Assembly (NCBI RefSeq): GCF_009827405.1
Contig: NZ_WTYY01000002.1
Span: 186,001 to 250,000 of the forward strand
Reading direction: 5' to 3'
DNA from: Alteraurantiacibacter aestuarii
Lineage (GTDB): Bacteria; Pseudomonadota; Alphaproteobacteria; Sphingomonadales; Sphingomonadaceae
Length of the DNA: 64,000 nucleotides
Under the pieces are notes generated by a model, which was not told where the DNA came from, made no database searches, and worked only from the letters and a program-made list of their open reading frames with translations. The position numbers and the translations under genes are program-made. Positions 50,709 through 59,826 of the stretch are shown in pieces. Position 1 is the stretch's first letter. Each line of letters opens with the position of its first letter.

Positions 50709-50915
50709 GCGTTCCTCCTCCACTTGAATCGGTTGGCTGGAAGACGGTCATACACTGTCGCTGCACACCTTGCATGCATGTCCACTTTCTATTCGCCACT
50801 TTGCCCGCTAGCAGTCGAACAGCAAGAATAGCGGTTTTTACGAAAATTTCAAAATCAGCTTCCAATTTGGAATAATTGGTCATATCTGACGCCTGATTTG
50901 TAAGGATTGATAATA

Positions 50916-52022
50916 ATGGCGACTTTCGCGGATTCCCCCGCACTCGATTTTGCCCGTATCGAGCACCCTGCCCCGACCGATGCCGCCACCCGCGCGGCGG
51001 CGATCGCCGATCCCGGCTTTGGCAAGGTGTTTACCGATCACATGGTCTCTATCGACTGGGATGAGGGAACTGGCTGGCACAATGCCACGCTGTGCCCGCG
51101 CGGCCCCATCGCGCTCGATCCCGCGGCATCGGTGCTGCATTACGCGCAGGAAATCTTCGAAGGGATGAAGGCCTACCGCCTCGATGATGGATCGATGGCG
51201 CTGTTCCGGCCCGACCAGAACGCCCAGCGTTTCAACGATTCCGCGCGCCGGCTGGCGATGCCGGAAATTCCCGAAGAGCTGTTTATCGAAGCCGTGCGCC
51301 AGGTCGTTACCGCTGATGCCGACTGGTTCCCGCAGGTGGAAGGCGGATCGCTGTATATCCGCCCGTTCATGTTCGCCAATGAGCCATTCCTGGGCGTGCG
51401 CCCGGCCAAGCAGTACAAGTTCCTGGTGATCCTTTCCCCGGCTGGCAATTACTTCAAATCGGGCGCTCCGGCGGTCAGCATCTGGGTTTCGAGCGATTAC
51501 ACGCGCGCGGCGCCGGGCGGCACGGGTGCGGCCAAGTGCGGCGGCAATTATGCCGCCAGCCTTGTCCCGCAGGCCGAAGCCATCGCCAAGGGTCACGATC
51601 AGGTGGTGTTCCTGGATGCGGTGGAGCGCAAATGGATCGAGGAACTGGGCGGCATGAACCTGTTCTTCGTGTTCGATGACGGCAGCATCATCACGCCGCC
51701 GCTTTCCGGCACGATCCTGCCCGGCATCACCCGCAACAGCCTGCTGACGCTGGCGCGCGACGAAGGGCTGAACATCCGCGAGGAACGCTACAGTCTCGAC
51801 CAGTGGCGCGAAGATGCGGGCAGCGGGCGGCTGACCGAAACCTTCGCCTGCGGCACCGCTGCGGTGGTCACGCCGGTGGGCAAGGTTGCGGGCAAGGATG
51901 GCGAGTTCACCATCGGCGGCGGCGGCCCTGGCCAGATGACCAGCAAATTGCGCGAACGGCTCGTGTCCATCCAGCGCGGCGGGGCGGCAGACCGCCACGG
52001 CTGGGTCATGCGGCTGGGCTGA
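50916..52022 (+). CDS. ilvE: Branched-chain amino acid aminotransferase
   Basis: A 368-residue PLP enzyme of the longer (type 2) class. IFEGMKAYR, FVFDDGSIITPPLSGTILPGITR and TETFACGTAAVVTPVG are family signatures; the PLP lysine should be in GAAKCGGNYA. It makes or degrades leucine, isoleucine and valine. The ATG at 50916 follows AAGGAT. A DUF3817 gene starts 3 bp later. Confidence 0.95.
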   Translation: MATFADSPALDFARIEHPAPTDAATRAAAIADPGFGKVFTDHMVSIDWDEGTGWHNATLCPRGPIALDPAASVLHYAQEIFEGMKAYRLDDGSMALFRPDQNAQRFNDSARRLAMPEIPEELFIEAVRQVVTADADWFPQVEGGSLYIRPFMFANEPFLGVRPAKQYKFLVILSPAGNYFKSGAPAVSIWVSSDYTRAAPGGTGAAKCGGNYAASLVPQAEAIAKGHDQVVFLDAVERKWIEELGGMNLFFVFDDGSIITPPLSGTILPGITRNSLLTLARDEGLNIREERYSLDQWREDAGSGRLTETFACGTAAVVTPVGKVAGKDGEFTIGGGGPGQMTSKLRERLVSIQRGGAADRHGWVMRLG

Positions 52023-52025
52023 TCG

Positions 52026-52322
52026 ATGTTGCGCATTTTCCGGATCATCGCCCTTGTCGAAGGGGTGACCACGATTGCCCTGTTCCTGGTGGCCATGCCG
52101 CTGAAATACTGGGCGGGTAATCCCATGCTGGTGCCGCCTGTGGGGATGACGCACGGCGTGGCCTGGCTGGCCTATCTGGCGGCGATGATCGCCTGCCTTC
52201 CGGGCAAGGGCTTTTCCGGCTGGGAATGGGCGCGCACCTTCATCGCCGCGCTGTTTCCATTCGGCACATTCCTGAATGATCCGCTGATCCGCGGCAAACA
52301 GACAGCGCGCCCTGTAGTCTAG
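52026..52322 (+). CDS. DUF3817 membrane protein
   Basis: 98 residues with three hydrophobic helices, including RIIALVEGVTTIALFLVAMP, and HGVAWLAYLAAMIA. The EG and HG dyads are DUF3817 marks. Function unknown. It is in an operon with ilvE. Confidence 0.8.
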   Translation: MLRIFRIIALVEGVTTIALFLVAMPLKYWAGNPMLVPPVGMTHGVAWLAYLAAMIACLPGKGFSGWEWARTFIAALFPFGTFLNDPLIRGKQTARPVV

Positions 52323-52340
52323 GCGGTAATCTAGTTCCGA

Positions 52341-52805
52341 TCAGCCGTCGAGGTCGCGCCAGCGCCATTCGCGCGCTTCGCCCATCGGGATTTCACGGGT
52401 CATCTGATCGGCCAGTTCCAGCGCACGGGAAAAGGCCTGCTCTCCGGTCCCGTCCTCAGCCTCTGCGGGGAAGGCGGAGCCGAGGAAACCATTCACCGCG
52501 CGGCGTGAAACCATCACGATATTGCGGCTGGCATCGCTGCCGTCATCGACATTCACCAGCACGCGCTGGATGGCCTGCGACCCTTGCAAAACCGCAATCC
52601 GGTGCTCACCCGCAAGCACATCGGCAAAGCGATAGGAACCATCCGCGCCCGTCACCGTCGTCAGGCCCAGCTCGGCAATTTCAAGCTGGACGGCGGCGGC
52701 AGGCTCCCCGCGTGCATCATAGACCGTGCCGGCAATGTCCCCGGCCTGCGCGCCGCTGGCTGCGCAAAGCGATGAAACACCAAGGAGGAAAGCTGCAATC
52801 CGCAC
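52341..52805 (-). CDS. Exported carboxypeptidase-regulatory-like domain protein
   Basis: A 154-residue protein starting with GTG, with a signal peptide (cut after AQAG) and a beta-sandwich domain GDIAGTVYDARGEPAAAVQL ... TTVTGADGSYRFADVLAGEH, typical of CarboxypepD_reg modules. The C-terminal part is charged. Function unknown. Confidence 0.72.
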   Translation of the reverse strand: MRIAAFLLGVSSLCAASGAQAGDIAGTVYDARGEPAAAVQLEIAELGLTTVTGADGSYRFADVLAGEHRIAVLQGSQAIQRVLVNVDDGSDASRNIVMVSRRAVNGFLGSAFPAEAEDGTGEQAFSRALELADQMTREIPMGEAREWRWRDLDG

Positions 52806-52952
52806 GTGAGGAACCCGTTCTGGCGCCAGCGAATCTGCGCGGCACCTTCAGGCCCATCAACAGCCGATCAACATGACAGCCAGATTACAGTTGATGACAT
52901 TTTGTTGACCATCCCCCTGTTGACCGTGCCCATGTTAACATTCCCGGGCGCC

Positions 52953-54557
52953 TCACCCCTGTTTCAGCCCTTCCAGCACCAGCGCGCTGGCCCGCTCGCC
53001 AATCATGATGGCGGTGGCGTTGGTGTTGCCCTGCGGAATTGTCGGCATGATCGATGCATCGGCCACCCACAGCCCGTCCACGCCCTTTACGCGCACGTCT
53101 GGCGTGAGCACGGCCATCGGATCATCGGCTGCACCCATCCTGGCCGTGCCGACGGGATGGTACATGGGAATGGTGGCGGCGCGCACATAGGGCGTCAGCG
53201 CCTCCGCCCCCACAGCTGCGGCACCGGGGCGCACTTCGCTGGTGACTTCGCCCGCAATCGCGGCCTGTGCCATGATCCGCCGGGCGATTTCCAGCCCCTC
53301 GATCAATTGCGCCTCATCCTCCGCCTCGCCCAGCAGCTGGTGCTCGATACGCGGCGGCGCGGCGGGATCGGCGCTGGCAAGCGTCAGCCGCCCGCGCGCC
53401 TCTGGCCGCATCAGCGCCACGAAGGTGGAGACGGAGCTTTCCTTGCGCAGCTCCAGATTGCCCGTGGGCGTGACATCGAAGGCGAAGGCAGAGAACGCCA
53501 GCTGGATATTGGGCGCATCCAGCCCTTCGCGCGTGCGCACGAAAGCCTGCGCATGGCCGATGCCGGTGGTCAGCGCGCCTTTGCGGGCGAACAGGAATTT
53601 GAGCACGCTGCGCACGCCAGCCAGCCCGCGGCTGTCATCGTTGAGCGTGTGGGCGGCAACTTCATTGACCAGATGCACGCCGGGATGTTCCTGCAGATTG
53701 CGCCCCACGCCCGGCGCATCCACCACCACATCTATTCCGTGTTCACGCAGGTGATCGGCAGGGCCAATGCCCGACAGCATCAGCAGGCGCGGGGTGTTGA
53801 GCGCGCCTGCGCACAGCACCACGCCCTCGCTGGCGGTCAGTGTGATCAACGCGCCCGCGCGCTTGAGCGTGACCCCGCTGGCGCGGCCATCGGTAATCTC
53901 GATCTTGTGCACCTGCGCCTCAAGCAGGATTTCCAGGCTGGCGGGCTTGTTCTTCAGATATCCGGCAGCGGTGGAGGAGCGCAGGCCCGCGCGCTGCGAG
54001 AGCTGGATATAATCCACACCTTCATTGTGCTGGCCATTCAGATCGGGCGAGCGTGGAAAGCCCGCCTGCTGCACAGCGTCTATCCAGTGATCGGTGACAT
54101 CGTAGCGGGAGCGGACTTCGGACACGGCAATCGGCCCGCCCTGCCCGCGATAGTCATCAGCCCCGCGCTCATTATCCTCCATCCGGCGGAAGTAGGGCAG
54201 CACGGATGCATAGTCCCAGCCGGACGCGCCCAGCTGCGCCCAGCGGTCATAATCATAGGAATGGCCGCGAATGAACATCATTCCGTTGATGGACGAACCC
54301 CCGCCCAGCCGCTTGCCCGCAGGCCACACATCGGGCCGCCCGCCAACGGACGCATCAGGCTCGGCCTTGTACATCCAGTCAAAATCGGGCGTGTGGACGA
54401 TGCCGCTCATCAAGGCAGGCACGGCGGAGCGGATGTCCTTGTGGCTCTTGCCCGCCTCCACCAGCGTGACGCGCTTGCCCGCCTCGGCCAGCCGCACGGC
54501 CATGGCCATGCCCGCGCTGCCGCCGCCGATAACGATAATGTCTGCCTGCTGTGCCAA
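52953..54557 (-). CDS. GMC-family oxidoreductase (choline dehydrogenase-like)
   Basis: A 534-residue FAD enzyme. IIVIGGGSAGMAMAVRLAEA binds FAD; GGGSSINGMMFIRGHSYDYD is GMC signature 1, GALNTPRLLMLSGIGP signature 2, and YHPVGTARMG has the active-site His. The TTG at 54557 is chosen as start because GGGAG is 6 bases upstream and FAD homology begins at once; the frame is open to an ATG at 54608. The alcohol substrate is unknown. Confidence 0.85.
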   Translation of the reverse strand: MAQQADIIVIGGGSAGMAMAVRLAEAGKRVTLVEAGKSHKDIRSAVPALMSGIVHTPDFDWMYKAEPDASVGGRPDVWPAGKRLGGGSSINGMMFIRGHSYDYDRWAQLGASGWDYASVLPYFRRMEDNERGADDYRGQGGPIAVSEVRSRYDVTDHWIDAVQQAGFPRSPDLNGQHNEGVDYIQLSQRAGLRSSTAAGYLKNKPASLEILLEAQVHKIEITDGRASGVTLKRAGALITLTASEGVVLCAGALNTPRLLMLSGIGPADHLREHGIDVVVDAPGVGRNLQEHPGVHLVNEVAAHTLNDDSRGLAGVRSVLKFLFARKGALTTGIGHAQAFVRTREGLDAPNIQLAFSAFAFDVTPTGNLELRKESSVSTFVALMRPEARGRLTLASADPAAPPRIEHQLLGEAEDEAQLIEGLEIARRIMAQAAIAGEVTSEVRPGAAAVGAEALTPYVRAATIPMYHPVGTARMGAADDPMAVLTPDVRVKGVDGLWVADASIMPTIPQGNTNATAIMIGERASALVLEGLKQG

Positions 54558-54634
54558 GTCGCTCTCCCTCAATTCCCGCGTGATGGGCAAAAGCAGCATT
54601 CCCCGCAAGGGTGCTGCGCGCTATTCCACCTGCC

Positions 54635-55087
54635 ATGAGCGACAGAGCGATCATGCAGCGCAGCGCGGGTGACAGGCTGACCCTGATAGAGAGCAGCTTT
54701 GCCCGGCTGGCGGGCAGGCCGCTCGTCCCGCCCGGCAGCGATCTGTGGAGCGCCGCCAATGCCATCGTGGCGCACGGCCCGCAGGACCCGCCGCTGTTCT
54801 TCTATGCCAACGCGCAGGCGCTGGAACTGTTCAGAATGAGCGCCGCCCGGTTCATCGGCCTGCCCAGCTACAAGAGCGCCGAGCCGGGCCTGCGCGAGGA
54901 GCGCGCCGCCATGCTCGCCCAGCTGGAAGCGGAGGACATGGTGACGAACTATCGCGGTATCCGCATCGCGGCGGATGGCACGCGCTTTGTCATCGAGAAT
55001 GCGGTGGTGTGGAATCTGATCGACGAAGCTGGCCAGCGACACGGCCAGGCGGCAACATTTGCGCAGTGGTCGCCAGTCCCGGACTAG
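54635..55087 (+). CDS. MEKHLA/PAS-like domain protein
   Basis: A 150-residue protein with LFFYANAQALELFRMSAARF, where MEKHLA proteins have YaN..AL.LF, and GIRIAADGTRFVIENAVVWN. MEKHLA is a PAS-like sensory fold. It overlaps the convergent methyltransferase gene by 4 bp at the stops. Function unknown. Confidence 0.75.
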   Translation: MSDRAIMQRSAGDRLTLIESSFARLAGRPLVPPGSDLWSAANAIVAHGPQDPPLFFYANAQALELFRMSAARFIGLPSYKSAEPGLREERAAMLAQLEAEDMVTNYRGIRIAADGTRFVIENAVVWNLIDEAGQRHGQAATFAQWSPVPD

Positions 55088-56097
55088 ACCGGCACCACTT
55101 CGATCACGCTGTGGCCATTGGGATTGGGCGTCACGCGGTCGATGCGGAAACCGGCGGAGGTGAACAGGGCCTCGAAATCCGATTGTTTGCGTTCGCGCCC
55201 CGTGTCCCACACCATCATCGCGATATCGGTGCCGATGCTCTCATCGGGCTGAGGAATATCGGACAGCAGGTGATCGATCACAGCCAGCCTTGCGCCCGGC
55301 TTCATCGCCGCCCTGATGCTGCCCAGGATTCGCCGGCATTCCTCATCGTCCCAATCGTGCAGGATCTGCTTGAGGATATAGAGATCGGCCGCTGGCACTG
55401 CTTCAAAGAAACTGCCGCCCACCAGCTCCACCCGCTCCGCCAGAGGGGATGCCTCCACTTTCGGGCGGGCGATTTCGATCACGTCGGGCCGGTCGAACAC
55501 GATGCCCCTGGTGCCGGGATATTCGCCCAGAATGGCCAGCAGCATATCGCCCATGCTGCCGCCGATATCGGCCACGGTCTCAAACGGCTGGAAGCGGTGC
55601 TGAGAGAAGATGAAACGCTGCACACGCCGCGTCATGAAGCCCATGAACTGGCCGAAACCGGCCGCCATGTCGGGATGCGAATGAAAATAGTCGAACACCG
55701 GTTCGCCATAAGCCTTCTCGAACGGGGTCTTTCCTTCGCGCAGGGCCGGCAATAATTGCGCGCAGGCGCGGCCGGATATCTCGACATTGGTCAGAAAGCC
55801 CGATGCTTCCAGCATCATGGCGGTGCGGCTGCTGCCCCGCACCAGTCCGTCCGCGTCCAGTTCCAGCATTTCATGCGCCGCCAGGAAATCGATCATGCGG
55901 CCCAGCAGGTCCGCCGGAATGTCGCCTGCGTCGGCCAGCTCGGCCACGCTGACCGGTCCCTCCAGAATCCGCGCCGTCACGCCCGCGCGGTTGAGGGCAT
56001 TCATCACCGCCGTGCCGAACACGGCCTGATTCAGCCAGTTGAACAGGTCATCGGGATTATCGAAATATCGCCCGAATGCGCGTCTCTTGTCCGTCAT
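55084..56097 (-). CDS. SAM-dependent O-methyltransferase (class II, plant-type fold)
   Basis: A 337-residue protein with an N-terminal winged-helix dimerisation domain and a SAM domain: VADIGGSMGDMLLAILGEYP, GIVFDRPDVIEIA, then ILKQILHDWDDEECRRIL, where HDWDDE holds the catalytic His. The family includes hydroxyindole and carotenoid/antibiotic O-methyltransferases. GGGGAGGAT precedes the ATG at 56097. Substrate unknown. Confidence 0.85.
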   Translation of the reverse strand: MTDKRRAFGRYFDNPDDLFNWLNQAVFGTAVMNALNRAGVTARILEGPVSVAELADAGDIPADLLGRMIDFLAAHEMLELDADGLVRGSSRTAMMLEASGFLTNVEISGRACAQLLPALREGKTPFEKAYGEPVFDYFHSHPDMAAGFGQFMGFMTRRVQRFIFSQHRFQPFETVADIGGSMGDMLLAILGEYPGTRGIVFDRPDVIEIARPKVEASPLAERVELVGGSFFEAVPAADLYILKQILHDWDDEECRRILGSIRAAMKPGARLAVIDHLLSDIPQPDESIGTDIAMMVWDTGRERKQSDFEALFTSAGFRIDRVTPNPNGHSVIEVVPV

Positions 56098-56247
56098 CTG
56101 ATCCTCCCCCAGCCTGGTGAGGTTTAGGCCGGGCAGGCGCACAAAGCAAAACCCTGCCCCCGTTAAACTTTCCCTTGCTTGCAGGCCGCGCTAGGCAGTC
56201 CGATCTTTGCTGGCATTGACCACGCAGGTTTGAGGAGCGCACGCCCA

Positions 56248-57111
56248 ATGTCCGATGTCTATACCCCGCCCAAGGTCTGGAGCCCTACCGAGAGCGGAGG
56301 CCAGTTTTCCGGCGTCAACCGTCCCACCGCCGGTGCGCGGATGGAAAAGGAGCTGCCGCAGGGCGAGCATCCGTTCCAGCTCTATTCGCTGGGCACGCCC
56401 AATGGGGTGAAGGTGACGATCATGTTCGAGGAGCTGCTGGAGGCGGGTTTTTCGGGCGCGGAATATGATGCCTGGCTGATCAAGATTTTCGAAGGTGACC
56501 AGTTCGGGTCGGGCTTCACCGATCTCAATCCCAATTCCAAGATCCCCGCCCTGCTCGACAAGAGCGGGCCGGAACCATTCCGCGTGTTCGAAAGCGGTGC
56601 GATCCTGATCCATCTGGCGGAAAAGTTCGATTTCCTGCTGCCCAAGACCAATCCCGCGCGCGCCGAAACGCTCAGCTGGCTGATGTGGCAGATGGGCAGC
56701 GCGCCCTTCATCGGCGGCGGCTTTGGCCATTTCTATGTCTATGCGCCCGAACGCTACAAATACCCGATCGATCGCTATGCGATGGAAACCAAGCGCCTGT
56801 TCGATGTCGCCAACATCCAGCTGGGCAAGACCGAATATCTGGCGGGCGAGTACTCGATTGCCGATATCGCCGCCTATTGCTGGCTGGGGAACCTCTATCA
56901 CGGCGCTTACAACCGCTGCGATATCTTCCTGGGCCTGGACGAATATGAAAACGTCGGCCGCTGGGTAAAGGCCATCGACAAGCGCCCCGGAGCAATCCGC
57001 GGGCGCCTCGTCAATTCGCAGGCGATGGCAGAACGCCACTCCGCCGCCGATTTTGACAAGGTGGAGGATCGCAGCCTGTTCGATCCGGTGCGCAAGCGCG
57101 CCGACGTCTAG
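56248..57111 (+). CDS. yghU: YghU-type glutathione S-transferase
   Basis: A 287-residue GST. FQLYSLGTPNGVKVTIMFEE opens the thioredoxin-like domain; LNPNSKIPALLDKSG and FESGAILIHLAEKF bind glutathione; the C-terminal helices end with a long tail. YghU proteins reduce disulfides using glutathione. The ATG at 56248 is supported by GAGGAGCGC upstream. Confidence 0.9.
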   Translation: MSDVYTPPKVWSPTESGGQFSGVNRPTAGARMEKELPQGEHPFQLYSLGTPNGVKVTIMFEELLEAGFSGAEYDAWLIKIFEGDQFGSGFTDLNPNSKIPALLDKSGPEPFRVFESGAILIHLAEKFDFLLPKTNPARAETLSWLMWQMGSAPFIGGGFGHFYVYAPERYKYPIDRYAMETKRLFDVANIQLGKTEYLAGEYSIADIAAYCWLGNLYHGAYNRCDIFLGLDEYENVGRWVKAIDKRPGAIRGRLVNSQAMAERHSAADFDKVEDRSLFDPVRKRADV

Positions 57112-57137
57112 GCCACGTGTTACAAGGCCGGATGATG

Positions 57138-57177
57138 AAAACCGGCGGCGGAGGCACCAGCCCCCGCCGCCGGTTTT
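57138..57177 (+). terminator. Bidirectional terminator between yghU and TonB receptor genes
   Basis: AAAACCGGCGGCGG (57138-57151) pairs over 14 bases with CCGCCGCCGGTTTT (57164-57177). T-runs fall on both sides, so it can stop both convergent genes. Confidence 0.93.
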
Positions 57178-57180
57178 GCA

Positions 57181-59412
57181 TCAAAAGCGGAAGCTGGCCT
57201 CTGCCCCATAGATGCGCGGACGTGCCTTGAACACGAAGCCGCCGGGTGAGAACTCGGCGTTATACTCCTCGTTGAACAAATTGCTGGCGAAGGCATACAG
57301 CCCCCAGCTGTCATTCTCCACGCCCACACGGGCATTCACCAGATTGACCGGATTGCGCACCGTGGAATTGGGCACATCCCACCACGTCCGCCCGGTCCGG
57401 CGATAATCGACACGCATCAGCAGATCGAGATTGTCGGTCAGCGCAGGCGTGAACTGCGCCCCCAGATTGACGGTGGAGCGGGAGATCAGCGGCGCTTCAT
57501 TGCCGATCACGGTGGGATCGGGGAAGGCCTTGATATCGCTCCACGTGAGACCCCATGCGGCAGAAAGCTCAACATCGCGGGCAGGCCGCAGCGTGGCTTC
57601 CAGTTCCAGCCCCTTGATCTTGGTCTTGGGCACATTGCCCAGGTTCTGCGTGGAGTTTGCCGCAAGGAAGACGAAGAAATAGCTGTTCTTCGATGTCGTG
57701 GTGTAGACCGCGCCGTTCAAGGTGAGCATGCGGTCCAGAAGCTGGGACTTGAAGCCCAGTTCGAAGGTGTCGGCCGTTTCCGCATCATAGATGTCCGATA
57801 CGCCGACAATGCCATTGTCGAAGGCCACGCCGCCCACGCCCGTCTGGTTGAAACCGCCCGAACGGAAGCCGCGCGAATAGCCGCCATACAGCGTCACCTC
57901 ATCGGTGGGCGTGTAGGTCAGCGTTACCTTGGGTTGCAGATCGTCGAAGCTGATCTGGCGCACATCGCCTGTCGCGCCCTGCGGGAAGCCGGGCACATTG
58001 GGCAGGAAGGCGGTGGGGGTCAGCGTGGTCTGGCGGCGCTTGTCGTGATCGTAGCGCAGCGAGGCATCGGCGCGGAACATGTCGCTGAACTGATAGCCCA
58101 CGTTGGCGAACAGCGCCCAGGCGAAATTGTCCTGCTCATCGGCCAGAAAGCTGGATTGCGGGTTGAGCGGGTTGGTGCTCGGCTCACGGTACACGGGGAA
58201 CACGCCCGCGCCGGTATCCACCATGTTGCCGGTGGAGATATAGCGGTCGGTGGCGATCAGATAGCCGCCGAACATCCAGAACAGATCCTGATTGGAAGGC
58301 GATTCAAAGCGCACTTCCTGGCTGAAAGCCTCAACATCCAGGAACTGGCTCTGGTTGAGGTCGAAGCCCAGACCCAGGCCGAAACCGAAGGGCGAATCCG
58401 CCGGACGGAAGAAGAAGCTCTCCTCTATCGGGCGGAAGTCGAAGGCGTCGCCGGTAAGGATTTCTTCCAGCCAGTCATACGAGGTGATCGAGGTGACGGT
58501 GAAGCCGTCCCCTTCGAAGGTGAGCTTGGCCGAGATATTGTAGATATCGCGGTCATTCTGTCCGGCATTGTTGACCTGCACCGGCAGGCTGGTGTCATTC
58601 ACATCGTTGACGATGTTGAAATACAGCGCCTGCGTGCGCAGCTGGTCCATCGATGCCCGCAGGTCGAGCTCGATATTGTCATTCAGGTCGAACATCAGCC
58701 GCCCGCGCAGCGAGAGGTTCTGGACCGGATCGGCCTCCTCGCCCAGATAGGTATTGGGGATGTATCCGTCCGTGTCCTGGAACGCACCCGACAGGCGGAA
58801 ACCGCCGGTTTCGCCCACCGGACCGCTCACCCCGCCGCGCAGGGAAAAGCCAAAGCCATTGTCGATCCCGGCGGTAAGATTGCCCTCCAGCTGGTCGCCC
58901 GGCTCCTTGGTGGTGACGATGATCGCCCCGCCAATGGCGTTGCGGCCATACAGCGCGCCCTGCGGACCCTTGAGCACTTCGATCTGTTCGATATCGAACA
59001 ACTGCTGGTTGAACTGGGCCGGATTGACCTGCAACACGCCATCGACAACCACCGCCACCGATGGCTCGCTGTTGCGGGCCTGGGTAATGCCGCGAATGAT
59101 GACGAAGGCATTACCCGCGTTCTGCGTTTCCACCAGATTGACGTTGGGCGTCAGCGCCACGAAATCGGCCGGGCGCAGGATGCGCGCATTGTCGATCGTC
59201 TCGGCCCCGAAAGCGGTAATCGCAACCGGCGTATCCTGCAGGGAATCGGCGCGGCGAAGGCCCGTCACCACAATGGTATTGCCGCCCTGCGACGCTTCGC
59301 CTTCCTGCGCGGCAGGATCGTCCTGCTGCTGCGCCGCAACCGGCGCGGACATGGAGATTGCAACCGCCAGAGCCGAAACCCCGGCAAACGCACGTGTTTG
59401 ACTGATTTTCAT
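57181..59412 (-). CDS. TonB-dependent receptor
   Basis: A 743-residue outer-membrane receptor. The signal peptide is cut after PVAA; the plug domain shows TIVVTGLRRADSLQDTPVAI, a TonB box followed by IEQIEVLKGPQGALYGRNAI; the barrel ends in GAEASFRF with terminal Phe. GGGAGGATC precedes the ATG. The ligand is unknown; sphingomonad receptors of this type often import organic molecules rather than iron. No upstream regulator is adjacent. Confidence 0.92.
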   Translation of the reverse strand: MKISQTRAFAGVSALAVAISMSAPVAAQQQDDPAAQEGEASQGGNTIVVTGLRRADSLQDTPVAITAFGAETIDNARILRPADFVALTPNVNLVETQNAGNAFVIIRGITQARNSEPSVAVVVDGVLQVNPAQFNQQLFDIEQIEVLKGPQGALYGRNAIGGAIIVTTKEPGDQLEGNLTAGIDNGFGFSLRGGVSGPVGETGGFRLSGAFQDTDGYIPNTYLGEEADPVQNLSLRGRLMFDLNDNIELDLRASMDQLRTQALYFNIVNDVNDTSLPVQVNNAGQNDRDIYNISAKLTFEGDGFTVTSITSYDWLEEILTGDAFDFRPIEESFFFRPADSPFGFGLGLGFDLNQSQFLDVEAFSQEVRFESPSNQDLFWMFGGYLIATDRYISTGNMVDTGAGVFPVYREPSTNPLNPQSSFLADEQDNFAWALFANVGYQFSDMFRADASLRYDHDKRRQTTLTPTAFLPNVPGFPQGATGDVRQISFDDLQPKVTLTYTPTDEVTLYGGYSRGFRSGGFNQTGVGGVAFDNGIVGVSDIYDAETADTFELGFKSQLLDRMLTLNGAVYTTTSKNSYFFVFLAANSTQNLGNVPKTKIKGLELEATLRPARDVELSAAWGLTWSDIKAFPDPTVIGNEAPLISRSTVNLGAQFTPALTDNLDLLMRVDYRRTGRTWWDVPNSTVRNPVNLVNARVGVENDSWGLYAFASNLFNEEYNAEFSPGGFVFKARPRIYGAEASFRF

Positions 59413-59637
59413 TTGATCCTCCCACCTGTTTTATTTTTTTGAAACATAGACCATTTCCCGGACGCGGCCAAATAGGTTTGCCGTTTGTCCGCCGTTGCTT
59501 TCGCAGGCCGAGACGGGAGCCTTCGCTGCCAGTGTTCGGGCCAGAAAAACATCCGGTCTGGACGGTGGACAAGGTCCCGCGACCCCAAACGCACCCTTTT
59601 CATCTGCGGCGGGCGCTCTATATGGGCGCATCCGTGC

Positions 59638-59712
59638 TGGGGCGTGGCCAAGCGGTAAGGCAGCGGCTTTTGGTGCCGCCATGCGCAGGTTCGAATCCTG
59701 CCGCCCCAGCCA
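59638..59712 (+). tRNA. tRNA-Gln (anticodon TTG)
   Basis: A 75-base cloverleaf: acceptor TGGGGCG/CGCCCCA, D arm GCC/GGC, anticodon stem GCGGC/GCCGC with loop TTTTGGT (anticodon TTG), T arm GCAGG-TTCGAAT-CCTGC, discriminator G and an encoded CCA. It reads CAA, and CAG by wobble. Confidence 0.97.
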
Positions 59713-59789
59713 ATTCCTTCGAATGACCTTGCAGAAGGATCGAACCGCAGGTTCGGAATCGAAGATGAACGAGCCCGCAGGGCGAAGAC

Positions 59790-59808
59790 AATCCTGCCGC
59801 CCCAGCCA
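59790..59808 (+). repeat. Exact 19-bp copy of the tRNA-Gln 3' end
   Basis: AATCCTGCCGCCCCAGCCA recurs exactly, 96 bases after its place in the tRNA (59694-59712). Such duplications are the footprint of att sites left by integrases or of tandem tRNA decay. No integrase gene lies nearby. Confidence 0.75.
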
Positions 59809-59826
59809 GTTCCTGATCCTTGAAGG

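Noticed and set aside
52806..54638. 610-residue plus-strand frame opposite the GMC oxidoreductase
   Set aside because: It is the mirror of FAD-enzyme codons; no motif or ribosome-binding site supports it.
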